DNA of 61,737 bases from JBCFAY01 sp038562375 (lineage in GTDB: Bacteria; Bacillota; Clostridia; Christensenellales; CAG-138): assembly GCA_038562375.1 (NCBI GenBank), contig JBCFAY010000019.1, positions 1 through 61,737 on the forward strand, given 5' to 3'. This document shows positions 8,728 through 17,965 of the stretch, piece after piece. The notes below the pieces were generated by a model that was not told the origin of the DNA, ran no database searches, and was given only the letters and a program-made list of their open reading frames with translations. Position 1 is the first letter of the stretch. Each line of letters begins with the position of its first letter. A program made the translations under genes and the position numbers.

Positions 8728-9621
8728 TTATCGCGCGTCTTTAACGTAGAACTGCCCCTGGGCTCTGGGCACAAAGGATCTTCTCCTTATTAAAACCAGC
8801 GCAAGCATGGTGATGACATACGGCAGCATCAAATACAGATGATAGGGCAGATTCGTGCCCATCGCCTGCAGCCGCAGCTGGAGGGCGTCTACGAAGCCGA
8901 AGAGCAGGCACGCAAACATCGTGCCGACGGGATTGTATCTTCCGAAGATGACGGCGGAAAATGCGATAAACCCCCGGCCCGCCACCATGTTTTCCTGAAA
9001 ATAGCCCAGCCCTCCGATTGTGATGGACGCGCCCGCAATCGCAGCGGCTGCACTGCAGATTACTACGGAGATATAGCGGTTCAGATGGACGTTGACACCC
9101 AGCGTCGCCGCCGCGCGCGGATGGTCGCCCAGCGCGCGAAGCTTGAGACCCCAGCGCGTATATTGCAGCACGATTGCCGTGACCGGCACAAGCAACAGCG
9201 CAAAATAAAAGAAGAGGCTGTGACCGAAGAGCGTCGAAACGTTCGCTACCTGTATAGTCTCGGTGCTCAGTCCGAACATGTATTTGTACAGCGTTGACGT
9301 AATGCCGAGCCCCGCCATGTTAAAGCCAAGGCAGGTAACGATCTGATTGCAGCCGAGCGTTACCGTACAATAGGAATAGAGCAGCCCCATCAGCACGCCT
9401 ACTATTATCGCCGCGAAGATACCCCAGGCAGCCAGTCCGGTATAGTAGGTGACCGCGAATCCCGTATAACAGCCGACGAGCATCATGCCCTCCAATGCGA
9501 AATTAACAACTCCCGTCTGTTCGCTGTAGATGTCTCCAATCGCCGCAATCAGCAAAGGCGTTGTCATACGAACCACGGCGGCCAAGAACGCGGTGGAAAA
9601 CATTATTTCCAGTATCCGCAT
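8728..9621 (-). CDS. ABC importer permease, YufQ/NupQ type (module 2)
   Basis: This 297-residue membrane permease has TGVVNFALEGMMLVGCYTGF near residue 36, GDHPRAAATLGVNVHLNRY near 175 and GRGFIAFSAVIFGRYNPVG near 225, the family landmarks of the second permease in BMP-type nucleoside importers. Its ATG at 9621 overlaps the TGA of the preceding permease gene (TGATG), so translation is coupled. It is the last intact gene of the module-2 operon. It diverges clearly from the module-1 and module-3 homologues, so the modules are not recent duplicates. Confidence 0.88.
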   Translation of the reverse strand: MRILEIMFSTAFLAAVVRMTTPLLIAAIGDIYSEQTGVVNFALEGMMLVGCYTGFAVTYYTGLAAWGIFAAIIVGVLMGLLYSYCTVTLGCNQIVTCLGFNMAGLGITSTLYKYMFGLSTETIQVANVSTLFGHSLFFYFALLLVPVTAIVLQYTRWGLKLRALGDHPRAAATLGVNVHLNRYISVVICSAAAAIAGASITIGGLGYFQENMVAGRGFIAFSAVIFGRYNPVGTMFACLLFGFVDALQLRLQAMGTNLPYHLYLMLPYVITMLALVLIRRRSFVPRAQGQFYVKDAR

Positions 9622-10700
9622 CAGCTGTTCCTCCTTTTAGGCTGGATATAGCGTTTCCTGATCTGAGTCATCATCAGTATACTGATGATCGCAAAGCCAT
9701 TAATGATAGAAATAGCGCTCACTGGTATACCCATAGTGATCTGAATGGCCTCGCCTCCGCTTTTGAGTATGCCGAAAAAAAACGCGGTAAAGAGCACGCC
9801 GACAGGATTTAATCCTCCAAGCAGCGCGACGGGGATTCCCTCATACCCATAATTCAACATGAAGTTGCTCAGCAGCCGATGCTGCAGGCCCAAAATTGCA
9901 GTGCTTCCGGCAAGGCCTCCTATTGCGCCACTCATGAACATGGTCCAGAGGAGAATTTTGTTCACCTTCATGCCGCCATAAACGGACGCCTGCAGGTTGA
10001 AGCCAATGCTCCGAATCTTGTAACCGGTACTGGATCGAAACAGCACAAACCAGAGTATGACTGCGATCACCAGAACAAAATAAACTCCGATGTGCAAATA
10101 TGATTTCTCGCCGGTCATCGGCAACCATGCCTGTTCCGGCAGCATATTTGAACGCGGCTGATCCTGTCCCGGCATCTTTAAAAAGCTGTTTACCGCCACG
10201 CCGACAATATAAATCGCAATATAATTGAGCAGCATGGTGGTCAACACTTCGCTCAATCCACGCTTGACTTTTAATATCGCTGGAATAAGTGCATACGCGC
10301 CGGAAAAAAGCATTCCCACGGCGAGCGACAGCGGAAGGAGCAGTCCTCCGGGCAGCTGCGGGAAGAACAGCGCCGTCATCGACGAGAACAGCGCGGCAAT
10401 ATAGATCTGCCCCTCGACGCCGATATTGAAGATCCCTGCGCGATACGCAAGCGTCACGCCGAGGCCGGCAAACGCAAGCGGAACCGCCTTAAGCAGTGTA
10501 AAGCTCCATTGTGCCGCGCCGCCGAGCGCGCCTGAAAACATCGCAGAGTACGCGGCGATCGGATCCACGCCCAGCAGTGCCATAATCACCGCGGTCATTA
10601 ACAGACCTGCGACAATGCCAAGGCATGATGAAAGAACCTCGTCGAGCGATTTCCACTGAAATCCTTTTATAAGAGCATGAAGCGTTTTTCTCTCAGGCAT
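9621..10700 (-). CDS. ABC importer permease, YufP/NupP type (module 2)
   Basis: A 359-residue multi-spanning permease starting MPERKTLHALIKGF. Landmarks are FNIGVEGQIYIAALFSSM, KRGLSEVLTTMLLNYIAIY and GYEGIPVALLGGLNPVGVLFTA. ATG 10700 is preferred over an upstream in-frame start because GAAGGTG lies just before it. It also gives the short overlap with the ATPase stop (10693-10695) usual in such operons. With the 8728-9621 product it forms the transmembrane channel. Confidence 0.85.
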   Translation of the reverse strand: MPERKTLHALIKGFQWKSLDEVLSSCLGIVAGLLMTAVIMALLGVDPIAAYSAMFSGALGGAAQWSFTLLKAVPLAFAGLGVTLAYRAGIFNIGVEGQIYIAALFSSMTALFFPQLPGGLLLPLSLAVGMLFSGAYALIPAILKVKRGLSEVLTTMLLNYIAIYIVGVAVNSFLKMPGQDQPRSNMLPEQAWLPMTGEKSYLHIGVYFVLVIAVILWFVLFRSSTGYKIRSIGFNLQASVYGGMKVNKILLWTMFMSGAIGGLAGSTAILGLQHRLLSNFMLNYGYEGIPVALLGGLNPVGVLFTAFFFGILKSGGEAIQITMGIPVSAISIINGFAIISILMMTQIRKRYIQPKRRNS

Positions 10701-12228
10701 AGCTACACCTTCCGTCATCAGCTGCATACGCTCCCGCCATCATCAACCCAAGCTGCTCTATATCCAAGTCCTTGCGCTGCATGGGACCGTATTGCCTGCC
10801 GGCATAGAGCACAATAATCCGATCGCTCATCTTGAGTATTTCATCCAGTTCGGTAGAAATGTAGAGGATGCCGCATCCCCTCTCGCGCTCCATTAAAAGA
10901 AGCTGCTGCACGTATTCTGTAGCCGCAAAATCCAAGCCTCTTGTCGGCTGCGCAGCGATATATACTTTGGGATGCTTATCGATTTCACGGCCAAGGATGA
11001 TCTTTTGCTGATTCCCCCCCGATAGCAGTCGGGCAGGTGTTTTTGCATTTGGCGTCCGCACATCGTATTTATTGATTAAGTTATCCGCGTATTCCGAAAT
11101 CGCATCGCGCTGCAGCACGCCGTGTTTTGTAAAAGGCGCCTTGTCCTGATTGCCCAAGATGGCGTTTTCCCGGACGGAAAAATCCAGCACCAGGCCGACC
11201 CTGTGCCGGTCTTCCGGGATATGCGTCAGCCCGCGCTCGTAGAGCCGGTAAACCGGCATGCCGGTTACGCTCTCGCCGCCTAGCCTGATCTCGCCCGCGG
11301 TCGGCTTTCTTAGACCGGAGAGCACATCGGCAAGCTCGGTTTGACCATTCCCGGAAACGCCTGCAACGCCGAGGATTTCGCCAGCCTTTAGTTCAAAGCA
11401 AACGTTTTCCAGCGCCAAAATCCCCTTATCGTTCCTGCAGCAAAGGCGATTCACGGCCAGGAGGGTTTTGTCAGCCGCGTCGCTATTTTTGCGTTCATGG
11501 GGCAAAATCTCGCGGTTTACCATGAGCTTTGCAAGAGTTGACGTATCGGTCTCAGCGGTTTGCAGAGTACCTACCACACGCCCCGATCGCAGCACCGAAA
11601 TGGAATCGGTAATCTGCATCACCTCGTTGAGCTTGTGCGTGATAAGGATAACGCTGTGACCGTCTTTGCGGAGCCTGTCTAAGATCTTGAACAAGTCGCG
11701 GATTTCCTGTGGCGTCAGCACCGCCGTTGGCTCATCCAATATCAGAAGTTCCGCCTTGCGATAAAGCGTCTTGATGATCTCCACACGCTGCTGGACGCCT
11801 ACAGGAAGCTGCCAGATCTGCGCGTTCAAATCCACTTCAAGCCCATATTGGTCGATCAGTTGTTTCAGTTTTTTCGCGATTCTTTTACGGTTTAAGAACG
11901 GATTCCTGCCCTCAGAAATGCCCAAGATAATATTCTCAAGCACACTCAGGTTTTGTACAAGCATAAAGTGCTGATGTACCATCCCGATGCCCAGCGCAAT
12001 CGCATCCGCGCTGTTAGAGATCTCCACGTGCTCGCCATTCCACAAGAAGCGGCCTTTGTCCGGCGTATACATCCCGTAAAGGCAGTTCATCAACGTCGTT
12101 TTTCCCGCGCCGTTCTCGCCCAGCAAGGCATGAATTTCGCCTTTTTTCACGTCGATGCAAACATCTTCGTTTGCAGCTACGCCGGGAAAATACTTGCAGA
12201 TGCCGCAAATGCTCAACCGAGTGTCCAT
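10693..12228 (-). CDS. ABC importer ATPase, two ABC domains (module 2)
   Basis: A 511-residue cytoplasmic ATPase of the RbsA/YufO type. The N-terminal domain has Walker A GENGAGKTT (about residue 37), a divergent signature LPVGVQQR and Walker B LLILDEPTAVLTPQE. The C-terminal domain has the degenerate P-loop GVSGNGQTEL and signature LSGGNQQK. This asymmetric pair is typical of the family. It follows the BMP gene and precedes the permeases, the canonical order, unlike modules 1 and 3. Fully open, in contrast to the frameshifted module-1 homologue. Confidence 0.92.
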   Translation of the reverse strand: MDTRLSICGICKYFPGVAANEDVCIDVKKGEIHALLGENGAGKTTLMNCLYGMYTPDKGRFLWNGEHVEISNSADAIALGIGMVHQHFMLVQNLSVLENIILGISEGRNPFLNRKRIAKKLKQLIDQYGLEVDLNAQIWQLPVGVQQRVEIIKTLYRKAELLILDEPTAVLTPQEIRDLFKILDRLRKDGHSVILITHKLNEVMQITDSISVLRSGRVVGTLQTAETDTSTLAKLMVNREILPHERKNSDAADKTLLAVNRLCCRNDKGILALENVCFELKAGEILGVAGVSGNGQTELADVLSGLRKPTAGEIRLGGESVTGMPVYRLYERGLTHIPEDRHRVGLVLDFSVRENAILGNQDKAPFTKHGVLQRDAISEYADNLINKYDVRTPNAKTPARLLSGGNQQKIILGREIDKHPKVYIAAQPTRGLDFAATEYVQQLLLMERERGCGILYISTELDEILKMSDRIIVLYAGRQYGPMQRKDLDIEQLGLMMAGAYAADDGRCSYA

Positions 12229-12317
12229 GCCGTATTCCTTTCCAAGCCGTCGCGAAGGATGTAGTGTAGCGGCCGTCGCCGACCGCTACGCCATCTTCAT
12301 TTTTCTATGCGCACCAT

Positions 12318-13373
12318 TTATGAGGCGAAATTCAAAAGCTCGATCTCTCCTGCGCGGATCTTGCCCTCCAGCTCCTCAGCAAGCGTTTTCTGTTCCTCTG
12401 TTATAGCATTGCCGAACACGCCAAACCCCATTGCACCGTCATTAATGCCAAATGCATAAACCTTACCTTGAAATCTCCCTTCATATACCTCTCTGATAGC
12501 AGCAAACGTTGCTTTAGCTATATCCTCAATGCCGCACCAAAGCAGAGTATCTGGATCTTCAGCCATCAAATCGGTAAGGGTATGCATCATTTTTTTACCC
12601 GCACCCCGGACAGCCTCGAGCATGGCGTCCTGACCCGTGCTCATATCCGTAACAATTAGATCGCAGCCGTCCGCGAGCAGCGCAAGCACCGCTTCTTTAG
12701 CTTTATTTACATCATTGTAATCACCGGTGTAAACATTGACGATTTCCACTTTATCGTTATATTTCAGCGCACTCAACTTGAAATTCTCAAAATCGGATTT
12801 CACCGTTGCGTTTTCAAAAGCGCTAACCATGCCGATCTTGCTGATTCCTTCTGTCGTTCCCGCCACAGCGCCCATCACGTACGTGCCCTCTCCATATGCG
12901 AACTGCACCGCAGCAAGGTTGGTACCATTAAATGCGCTACCGCCATAATTTATAAACTTCACATCCGGGAACTCCGCCGCCACTTCGGTTAATGCATCGC
13001 CAAAGGCATAGCCATGACCGATGAGTACATTGTAGCCCTGCATCGCATATTGCCGCAAAAGCTGCGCCATATCATTGGCCGTGACGTTGTCGGTGTATGT
13101 AATTTCGGCTCCATATTCTGCTTGCGCCATTTGCAGCCCTTCGTAAGCGAAAATGTTCCAGCCGCCATCGTTCATCGGCCCTTCCATCAGTGTCGCTATC
13201 TTTAATTTAACTCCTTCTTGTTTGGGTTGTTCCGTGGCTTCCCCGGCAGATTCCGGTGCTTCGGATGGTTGCTTATCGGGTTCGGTCGCCGATTGTTGCG
13301 CGCAGCCTGCCAATGTAAGGATCATCAGCGCCGCAAGCATCAGGGATGTTACCTTCATCCAACTGCCTCTCAT
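12318..13373 (-). CDS. BMP-family substrate-binding lipoprotein (module 2)
   Basis: A 351-residue lipoprotein receptor. The signal peptide ends in lipobox LTLAGC (Cys24), followed by an acidic, Pro/Glu-rich linker (residues 28-53). The BMP fold follows: TLMEGPMNDGGWNIFAYEG, VLIGHGYAFGDALTEVA and KVEIVNVYTGDYND. GGAGG precedes ATG 13373. It is encoded 114 bases after the module-2 methyltransferase. The NDGGWN binding loop is shared with the module-3 receptor, while module 1 has NDAGWN. Nucleoside-like ligands are usual for the family. The actual ligand is unknown. Confidence 0.9.
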   Translation of the reverse strand: MRGSWMKVTSLMLAALMILTLAGCAQQSATEPDKQPSEAPESAGEATEQPKQEGVKLKIATLMEGPMNDGGWNIFAYEGLQMAQAEYGAEITYTDNVTANDMAQLLRQYAMQGYNVLIGHGYAFGDALTEVAAEFPDVKFINYGGSAFNGTNLAAVQFAYGEGTYVMGAVAGTTEGISKIGMVSAFENATVKSDFENFKLSALKYNDKVEIVNVYTGDYNDVNKAKEAVLALLADGCDLIVTDMSTGQDAMLEAVRGAGKKMMHTLTDLMAEDPDTLLWCGIEDIAKATFAAIREVYEGRFQGKVYAFGINDGAMGFGVFGNAITEEQKTLAEELEGKIRAGEIELLNFAS

Positions 13374-13487
13374 GTTGTTCCTCCTTCAAATTCAATGGAT
13401 TTTTTTCCATTGCAAATACGCGCGAGGCCCAAGGAAAACCTTCCGACGCGCGACTTGCAAAATTGATGATCGCAAAAACGTTCCTTT

Positions 13488-14870
13488 TTACCCGCGGAAG
13501 GAATACCGCTTTAGACCCAGGATCTCCAGTTCTTCCCAAACGCTCGCCACAAGCTCCCGATATTCCTCGCACGGTTCGAGCGTTTCAAGGTTATAAAGTT
13601 CCTGGAAGGTCTTTCCTTTTGGCGCCTGTTTCGCCATGAGACGATCCTCATATTTTTCGAGAATCTTCAAAGAGATGTCGTTCGCCTGTTTTCTTGTCAG
13701 CTTCGTTGCGGCATATCCGACTTCGCCCATAAACTGCGGCTCCATCGGCGTGCAGTAGTTGAGTGTGACCCCCTGATTCGGCGCGACACCAAACGTATGT
13801 CCGCCGTTTACCACAAGGCCGACCGTACACGCCGCGATCTCGTAGAGGATCATATCGGTACAGGGCCCTGCGGTTGCGATATACACGCCCCACATATCCG
13901 GCACATGTGTATATTTATTAAATGCTGCCGTGATGAGATTGCTGCCCCACATCGCTTTTCCGCTAGTCTGGTTCGGATAGATGCTGTCCATAACAGAGGT
14001 CGACATGATATTTGCCTGATAAATTGTCACTGCCGCAAACGCTTCAGCCATTCCTCCGATTGCCGCACCTTCGGCGCCTCCGTTAACACCTCCCATATAG
14101 CCGCCCGCGCCGGAGCTGATATTGATGCCATACTGTAAATACTGTGCGATGCGATTGAGATCTTCATAAGTGGTTTTAAGCGCAGGCTTGATATAAACAT
14201 TGGCATGGTCGCTCTTGCGGTAACCGCAGTCTTCCCTGTTGGTAGCAATGTCTGTAATTGCACTCACACCGTCTTTTCCCTTCACAGGCATTCCGGGACG
14301 ACCGGCGTCCCGAGAGGCCTTCCGGAACAGTGCGATATTGTCCATACAGGCCTGGATTTCAAAAGGAGTGCCTGCTTTCACCAGCCTTCCCCGGAACTGA
14401 TAGGGCGGTACCGGTTCGATATAATCGATCATCGGGTTTAACGCATAACCAAGATACAATTGATACCGTGCGTCATTTGTCATTGGGTTGCCCACGCCGC
14501 CGCATACCACGGGAAGGCTCGGATCCTCGAGATCCCTATGATTGACAAAGACCTTCTCCCTGCCTTCTCCGAGCGTCACGCAACAAGGCGCGCGGTGCAG
14601 CGCTTCGAAAACTTCCTCCTCCGTCACTCGAATGATCTTTCCGGTATCCATATTGTACATACCGATTTCCAGAAAAAGTTCAAGGCCAGCCTGAAATACC
14701 CGTTCGAGCATCCCGTCTTCATGATCCGCAATGTGCGCAGGGTCATAATGTATATCATACTTTTTAATCAACTTCTTAGTCGCACCGAAGAGCCTCAAAT
14801 CAAATTCCTTACCGGTATATGAAGGGCCGGTTTCTCCCCTGCTGATCAGCTCCCAGAATCTCGCAGTCAT
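13488..14870 (-). CDS. MtmB-family methyltransferase without pyrrolysine (Lys197 at the Pyl site)
   Basis: This 460-residue protein is of the monomethylamine methyltransferase family. Landmarks are MDTGKIIRVTEEEVFEAL near residue 75, AGRPGMPVKGKD at 189-200, ATAGPCTDMILYEIAA near 333, and GKTFQELYNLETLEPCEEY near the C terminus, which closely parallels archaeal MtmB. The pyrrolysine position is occupied by an ordinary lysine, Lys197, the amino acid whose side chain pyrrolysine is built on. No in-frame TAG. The ATG overlaps the stop of the corrinoid gene (ATGA at 14867-14870). Predicted role: methyl transfer from an unknown N-methyl compound to the 14867-15535 product. Confidence 0.88.
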   Translation of the reverse strand: MTARFWELISRGETGPSYTGKEFDLRLFGATKKLIKKYDIHYDPAHIADHEDGMLERVFQAGLELFLEIGMYNMDTGKIIRVTEEEVFEALHRAPCCVTLGEGREKVFVNHRDLEDPSLPVVCGGVGNPMTNDARYQLYLGYALNPMIDYIEPVPPYQFRGRLVKAGTPFEIQACMDNIALFRKASRDAGRPGMPVKGKDGVSAITDIATNREDCGYRKSDHANVYIKPALKTTYEDLNRIAQYLQYGINISSGAGGYMGGVNGGAEGAAIGGMAEAFAAVTIYQANIMSTSVMDSIYPNQTSGKAMWGSNLITAAFNKYTHVPDMWGVYIATAGPCTDMILYEIAACTVGLVVNGGHTFGVAPNQGVTLNYCTPMEPQFMGEVGYAATKLTRKQANDISLKILEKYEDRLMAKQAPKGKTFQELYNLETLEPCEEYRELVASVWEELEILGLKRYSFRG

Positions 14871-15535
14871 TGCCGCATCCCTCCGATTTGATCATTTTCC
14901 ATCAGATTCCGGCAAGTGCGCGCCGCTTCAAACGCATCCCGACCGCCATAAATACAATGGCCTAGTCTTTCCACCAACTCCTGATTCATAGAACCGCCGC
15001 CTACCACGATTTTGAAGCTTTTATGTAAATCCCGGTCCGTAAACATATCCAGCGTATCCTGCATGCTGGGTATTGTGGTTGTCATGCATGAGGAAAGCGC
15101 GATGATATCCGGTTTTTCCTGCATTGCCGCATTAAAGAATTGCTCAGTGGAAACATCCGTGCCTAAATCTATAACTTGAAAGCCTGAGGCAGAAAGCATT
15201 GTTTTAACCATGTTTTTGCCAATATCATGAATATCGCCCTTGACTGTCCCCAGTAGTACCTTCCCCAATGACGCATTCCCTGCGCCTTTTGACTCGAGGA
15301 GCGGACGCAGTAACCCCATGCAGGATTCCATCACGTCGCCAGCCATCATCATATCCGGCAAAAAAAGCTCTCCTCTTGAGAATTGCTCTCCGATCTCAGT
15401 AAGCTGTTCAGAAAGGAATTGCACCAAAGCGGTGGGTTCCTCCTCCTGCTTCAATGCCTGCTGCAGTCCGTGAAGAGCAGCTTCTGGCTCGTATTCCCAG
15501 AATGCCTGCCGAATGCCCGCATAAAGTTCCTTCAT
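14867..15535 (-). CDS. Corrinoid methyl-carrier protein (module 2, MtmC-like)
   Basis: About 222 residues. N-terminal helical cap, then the B12-binding domain with GDIHDIGKN (His103 as cobalt ligand), an SSCMTTT segment and VVGGGSM. ATG 15535 (MKELYAGI) is chosen because AAGGAAGG lies seven to eight bases upstream. An in-frame ATG at 15670 would add a hydrophobic, untypical extension across the promoter. First gene of the module-2 operon. In modules 2 and 3 the carrier precedes the methyltransferase. In module 1 the order is reversed. Confidence 0.92.
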   Translation of the reverse strand: MKELYAGIRQAFWEYEPEAALHGLQQALKQEEEPTALVQFLSEQLTEIGEQFSRGELFLPDMMMAGDVMESCMGLLRPLLESKGAGNASLGKVLLGTVKGDIHDIGKNMVKTMLSASGFQVIDLGTDVSTEQFFNAAMQEKPDIIALSSCMTTTIPSMQDTLDMFTDRDLHKSFKIVVGGGSMNQELVERLGHCIYGGRDAFEAARTCRNLMENDQIGGMRQ

Positions 15536-15602
15536 AACTTTTCCTTCCTTAATAAATGACAATGAACTAATGAAATGCAAATAAAGTATTTTGATTGTTT
15601 TT

Positions 15603-15631
15603 ATGATATCAGTGAAAACGTGTTCTGTCAA
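15603..15631 (-). promoter_or_regulatory. Sigma-A promoter of module 2 operon
   Basis: On the minus strand TTGACA (15626-15631), a 17-base spacer and TATCAT (15603-15608) form a near-consensus promoter. It lies about 70 bases before the corrinoid gene ATG at 15535. Confidence 0.65.
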
Positions 15632-15664
15632 TAATATTTTTACACATTGTATTGTTTTGTAAAA

Positions 15665-15702
15665 AATCAAGAATTGATTTGTTGCGAATAATATCCTATG
15701 CT
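15665..15702 (+). promoter_or_regulatory. Promoter and candidate operator of the RpiR gene
   Basis: TTGATT (15674-15679), a 17-base spacer and TATGCT (15697-15702) precede the regulator start at 15721. The -35 hexamer is one arm of the inverted repeat AATCAA-GAA-TTGATT (15665-15679), a plausible autoregulatory operator. Binding is inferred. Confidence 0.5.
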
Positions 15703-15720
15703 AAAGAAGGAATAAAACAA

Positions 15721-16605
15721 ATGAGGATTGCTGTATTTATGGAGATTGTAAATATCATACGCCAGCATTACCAGGAATTGAGCAATGGCAAGCGCGCCGT
15801 AGCCGACTATATTTGTGCAAATAAACATACCTGCGCTTATTGCAGCGCCACGGAGCTTGCGCAGCAAGTTGGGGTAAGCAACGCGCAGATCGTGAAATTT
15901 GTCAAGAGCATCGGTCTTTCAAATTATAAGCAGATGCAGAGCTATATCCGCGAAGAAGTTGAGAAACTTGAAGATATGTCCGCCGCACGGACTCTCGAGG
16001 AATGGGGACAGTATGAGACTGGAAATCTGCGGACTGATTGCATGAAAATCGCCCTACAGGATTGCACGAATATTGAAAATAGCATTAATGCATTATCCTT
16101 TGACGAGTTTAATGAAGCGGCGAGGTTGATCGCTCATGCACGGCAAGTGGCCTTTGTAGGATTTCGAAGCACAGCGGGGTGCAACAATCATCCTGCCGTT
16201 TATATTGGTGAAATGCGGCCAAACGTCTTCAACGTATATCCCGCCATGGGCAACGGGGGTGATATGCTCAAATGGTGGGAAAGCGAAGATGTCGTTGTAG
16301 GTGTAAACACCTATACATACGGTTCGGATTTTATTCTGGATATGATGGAAATCGCAATGAGCAGGGGGTGCAAGACGATTCTCTTCACGGATTCTGAAAC
16401 CTATGTCAAAACGAAAGTTGTCAATTATAATTATATCTTTCAATATACTACAACGAATGCTCTGGTATCATACACCTCATTGATGGCGCTGTTTAATGTG
16501 CTGGAGTATCTGGTGGCACGTCATATCGGGCCTTCCGCCGCAAAAAATATTCTCCAGACCGAACGCTTACTCAAAGGGCAGCCCCTTCTGCCGGCAGACG
16601 GGTAA
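15721..16605 (+). CDS. RpiR-family regulator with SIS domain (module 2)
   Basis: A 294-residue protein with an N-terminal RpiR helix-turn-helix (SNGKRAVADYICAN, then SATELAQQVGVSNAQIVKFVKSIGLSNY at about residues 45-65). A C-terminal SIS domain follows (VAFVGFRSTAGCNN near 140, DVVVGVNTYTYGSDF near 190). RpiR regulators usually sense phosphosugars, which would suit a nucleoside- or sugar-linked substrate. ATG 15721 has AAGGAA eight bases upstream. It is divergent from the module-2 operon and probably controls it (inference). Ends before a hairpin terminator shared with the convergent BMP gene. Confidence 0.88.
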   Translation: MRIAVFMEIVNIIRQHYQELSNGKRAVADYICANKHTCAYCSATELAQQVGVSNAQIVKFVKSIGLSNYKQMQSYIREEVEKLEDMSAARTLEEWGQYETGNLRTDCMKIALQDCTNIENSINALSFDEFNEAARLIAHARQVAFVGFRSTAGCNNHPAVYIGEMRPNVFNVYPAMGNGGDMLKWWESEDVVVGVNTYTYGSDFILDMMEIAMSRGCKTILFTDSETYVKTKVVNYNYIFQYTTTNALVSYTSLMALFNVLEYLVARHIGPSAAKNILQTERLLKGQPLLPADG

Positions 16606-16652
16606 GTTTTATCCGTACTTTAACCGGTTTATTCAGTCCCGCTAAAATATGC

Positions 16653-16690
16653 AAAGGGCTGCAGCGTGTTCAGTACGATGCAGCCCTTTT
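16653..16690. terminator. Bidirectional terminator between rpiR-type gene and BMP gene 3
   Basis: The stem AAAGGGCTGCA (16653-16663) pairs with TGCAGCCCTTT (16679-16689). A-runs on the left and T-runs on the right serve both the plus-strand regulator and the minus-strand BMP gene. Confidence 0.75.
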
Positions 16691-16733
16691 GTTCATCCTG
16701 CCGCCATCAGGCGGCATTGCACGCTAAATCCAA

Positions 16734-17831
16734 TTATCCAACTTTGAGCGTACTGGGTACAACTTTATCAACCAAATCGTACGCGTCGATCTCATGGCTT
16801 TCAATTTTCTTGAAGATCGACTCGACGGCATCCTGTCCCTCCTGGGTCAGCACCTTATCATAGATCTTCTCGTTGGGAACGTAATACACGCATCCGGTAT
16901 CTACGCCCAGTTCATAGAACTTCGGTTCAAATTTCCCTTCAGCAATCTGGGAAAATACATAGAATATTCCCTTGGTTACATCCGTGACGCCGCTGAGCAG
17001 GATATTGTCCGGCGCAAGGTCGTTCTGATTCGAAATGGCGGGAATCGCTATGATATTATTGGCTTTTACCGCCTCAAGAACGCCGGTGGCAGCGGAAGTC
17101 AGGTTGTACATTATGACGTCCGCCCCTTCCTCGATCATAGCCTGGGCGGTTTCCTTGGCAAGTCCCGCATCCTCGAAGTCGCCCGTGAGCTTTAAAAGCA
17201 CCTTGATGCTGGGATCGACGTTGAGCACACCCGCTGCGAATCCGTTGAGGTCGTCCGTGATAGGAGGCATGACAGCGCCGCCGATCGCGCCGATGACTTT
17301 TGTCTTGGTCGCATACGCTGCGGCGGTGCCCTGAATCACGCCGCACTGAATCGGCGTCGTGTTCATAGAAGCCACGTTAGGCGCCTGGGAAATATCGGTG
17401 CTGGTGATGATAAATTTTACTTCCGGATAATCCAGAGCGACCTTCATCGCCGCATCGCCGAACTGGTATCCGTGGCCAAAGATCACGTTATAACCCGACG
17501 ATGCAAAGGAACGGAACATTTCCTCGAAGTCAGACTGGGCAAGCGATTCTACAAACTGCGTTTCCACTCCATAGGTTTCTTCGATCAGCTTTAGCCCATT
17601 GTACGCGGTTTCACTCCAGCCGCCGTCGTTGACGGGGGTCGGAAGCAGCAACGCCACCTTTAGCTTGGATACATCCACGCCGGTCGTCGCAGCCGGAGCA
17701 TCGGTCGCTATGAGACTCGCCGATTCTTCTGCCGCAGGCGATTGCGACGTATTCGCGTCCTGTTGGGCGCACCCGGCTGCCAGAGCGAATACCATTGCCA
17801 ACATCAGTACGAACGCCAGTGTTTTTTTCAT
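16734..17831 (-). CDS. BMP-family substrate-binding lipoprotein (module 3)
   Basis: A 365-residue lipoprotein with lipobox ALAAGC (Cys21), a Ser/Ala-rich linker, and a BMP fold: LLLPTPVNDGGWSETAYNG near residue 60, VIFGHGYQFGDAAMKVA, IGAIGGAVMPPITDDLNGFAAG and KLTGDFEDAG. It is the substrate receptor for the module-3 importer and here is the last gene of the transporter operon, downstream of the ATPase. In modules 1 and 2 it is first. That inversion suggests independent assembly of the three importers. Ligand unknown. Confidence 0.9.
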   Translation of the reverse strand: MKKTLAFVLMLAMVFALAAGCAQQDANTSQSPAAEESASLIATDAPAATTGVDVSKLKVALLLPTPVNDGGWSETAYNGLKLIEETYGVETQFVESLAQSDFEEMFRSFASSGYNVIFGHGYQFGDAAMKVALDYPEVKFIITSTDISQAPNVASMNTTPIQCGVIQGTAAAYATKTKVIGAIGGAVMPPITDDLNGFAAGVLNVDPSIKVLLKLTGDFEDAGLAKETAQAMIEEGADVIMYNLTSAATGVLEAVKANNIIAIPAISNQNDLAPDNILLSGVTDVTKGIFYVFSQIAEGKFEPKFYELGVDTGCVYYVPNEKIYDKVLTQEGQDAVESIFKKIESHEIDAYDLVDKVVPSTLKVG

Positions 17832-17965
17832 CGTTCCTTCTCCTTATTGCTTTTTTGTCGTTTATGTCCTTTGGTAGGGCATTCAAAGGGTGCTTTTATT
17901 TTCACGGATCGCAGTTTGTCTGAACGAGGCCACCGCTATCCGTCAAAACCATAGACTACAACCCG

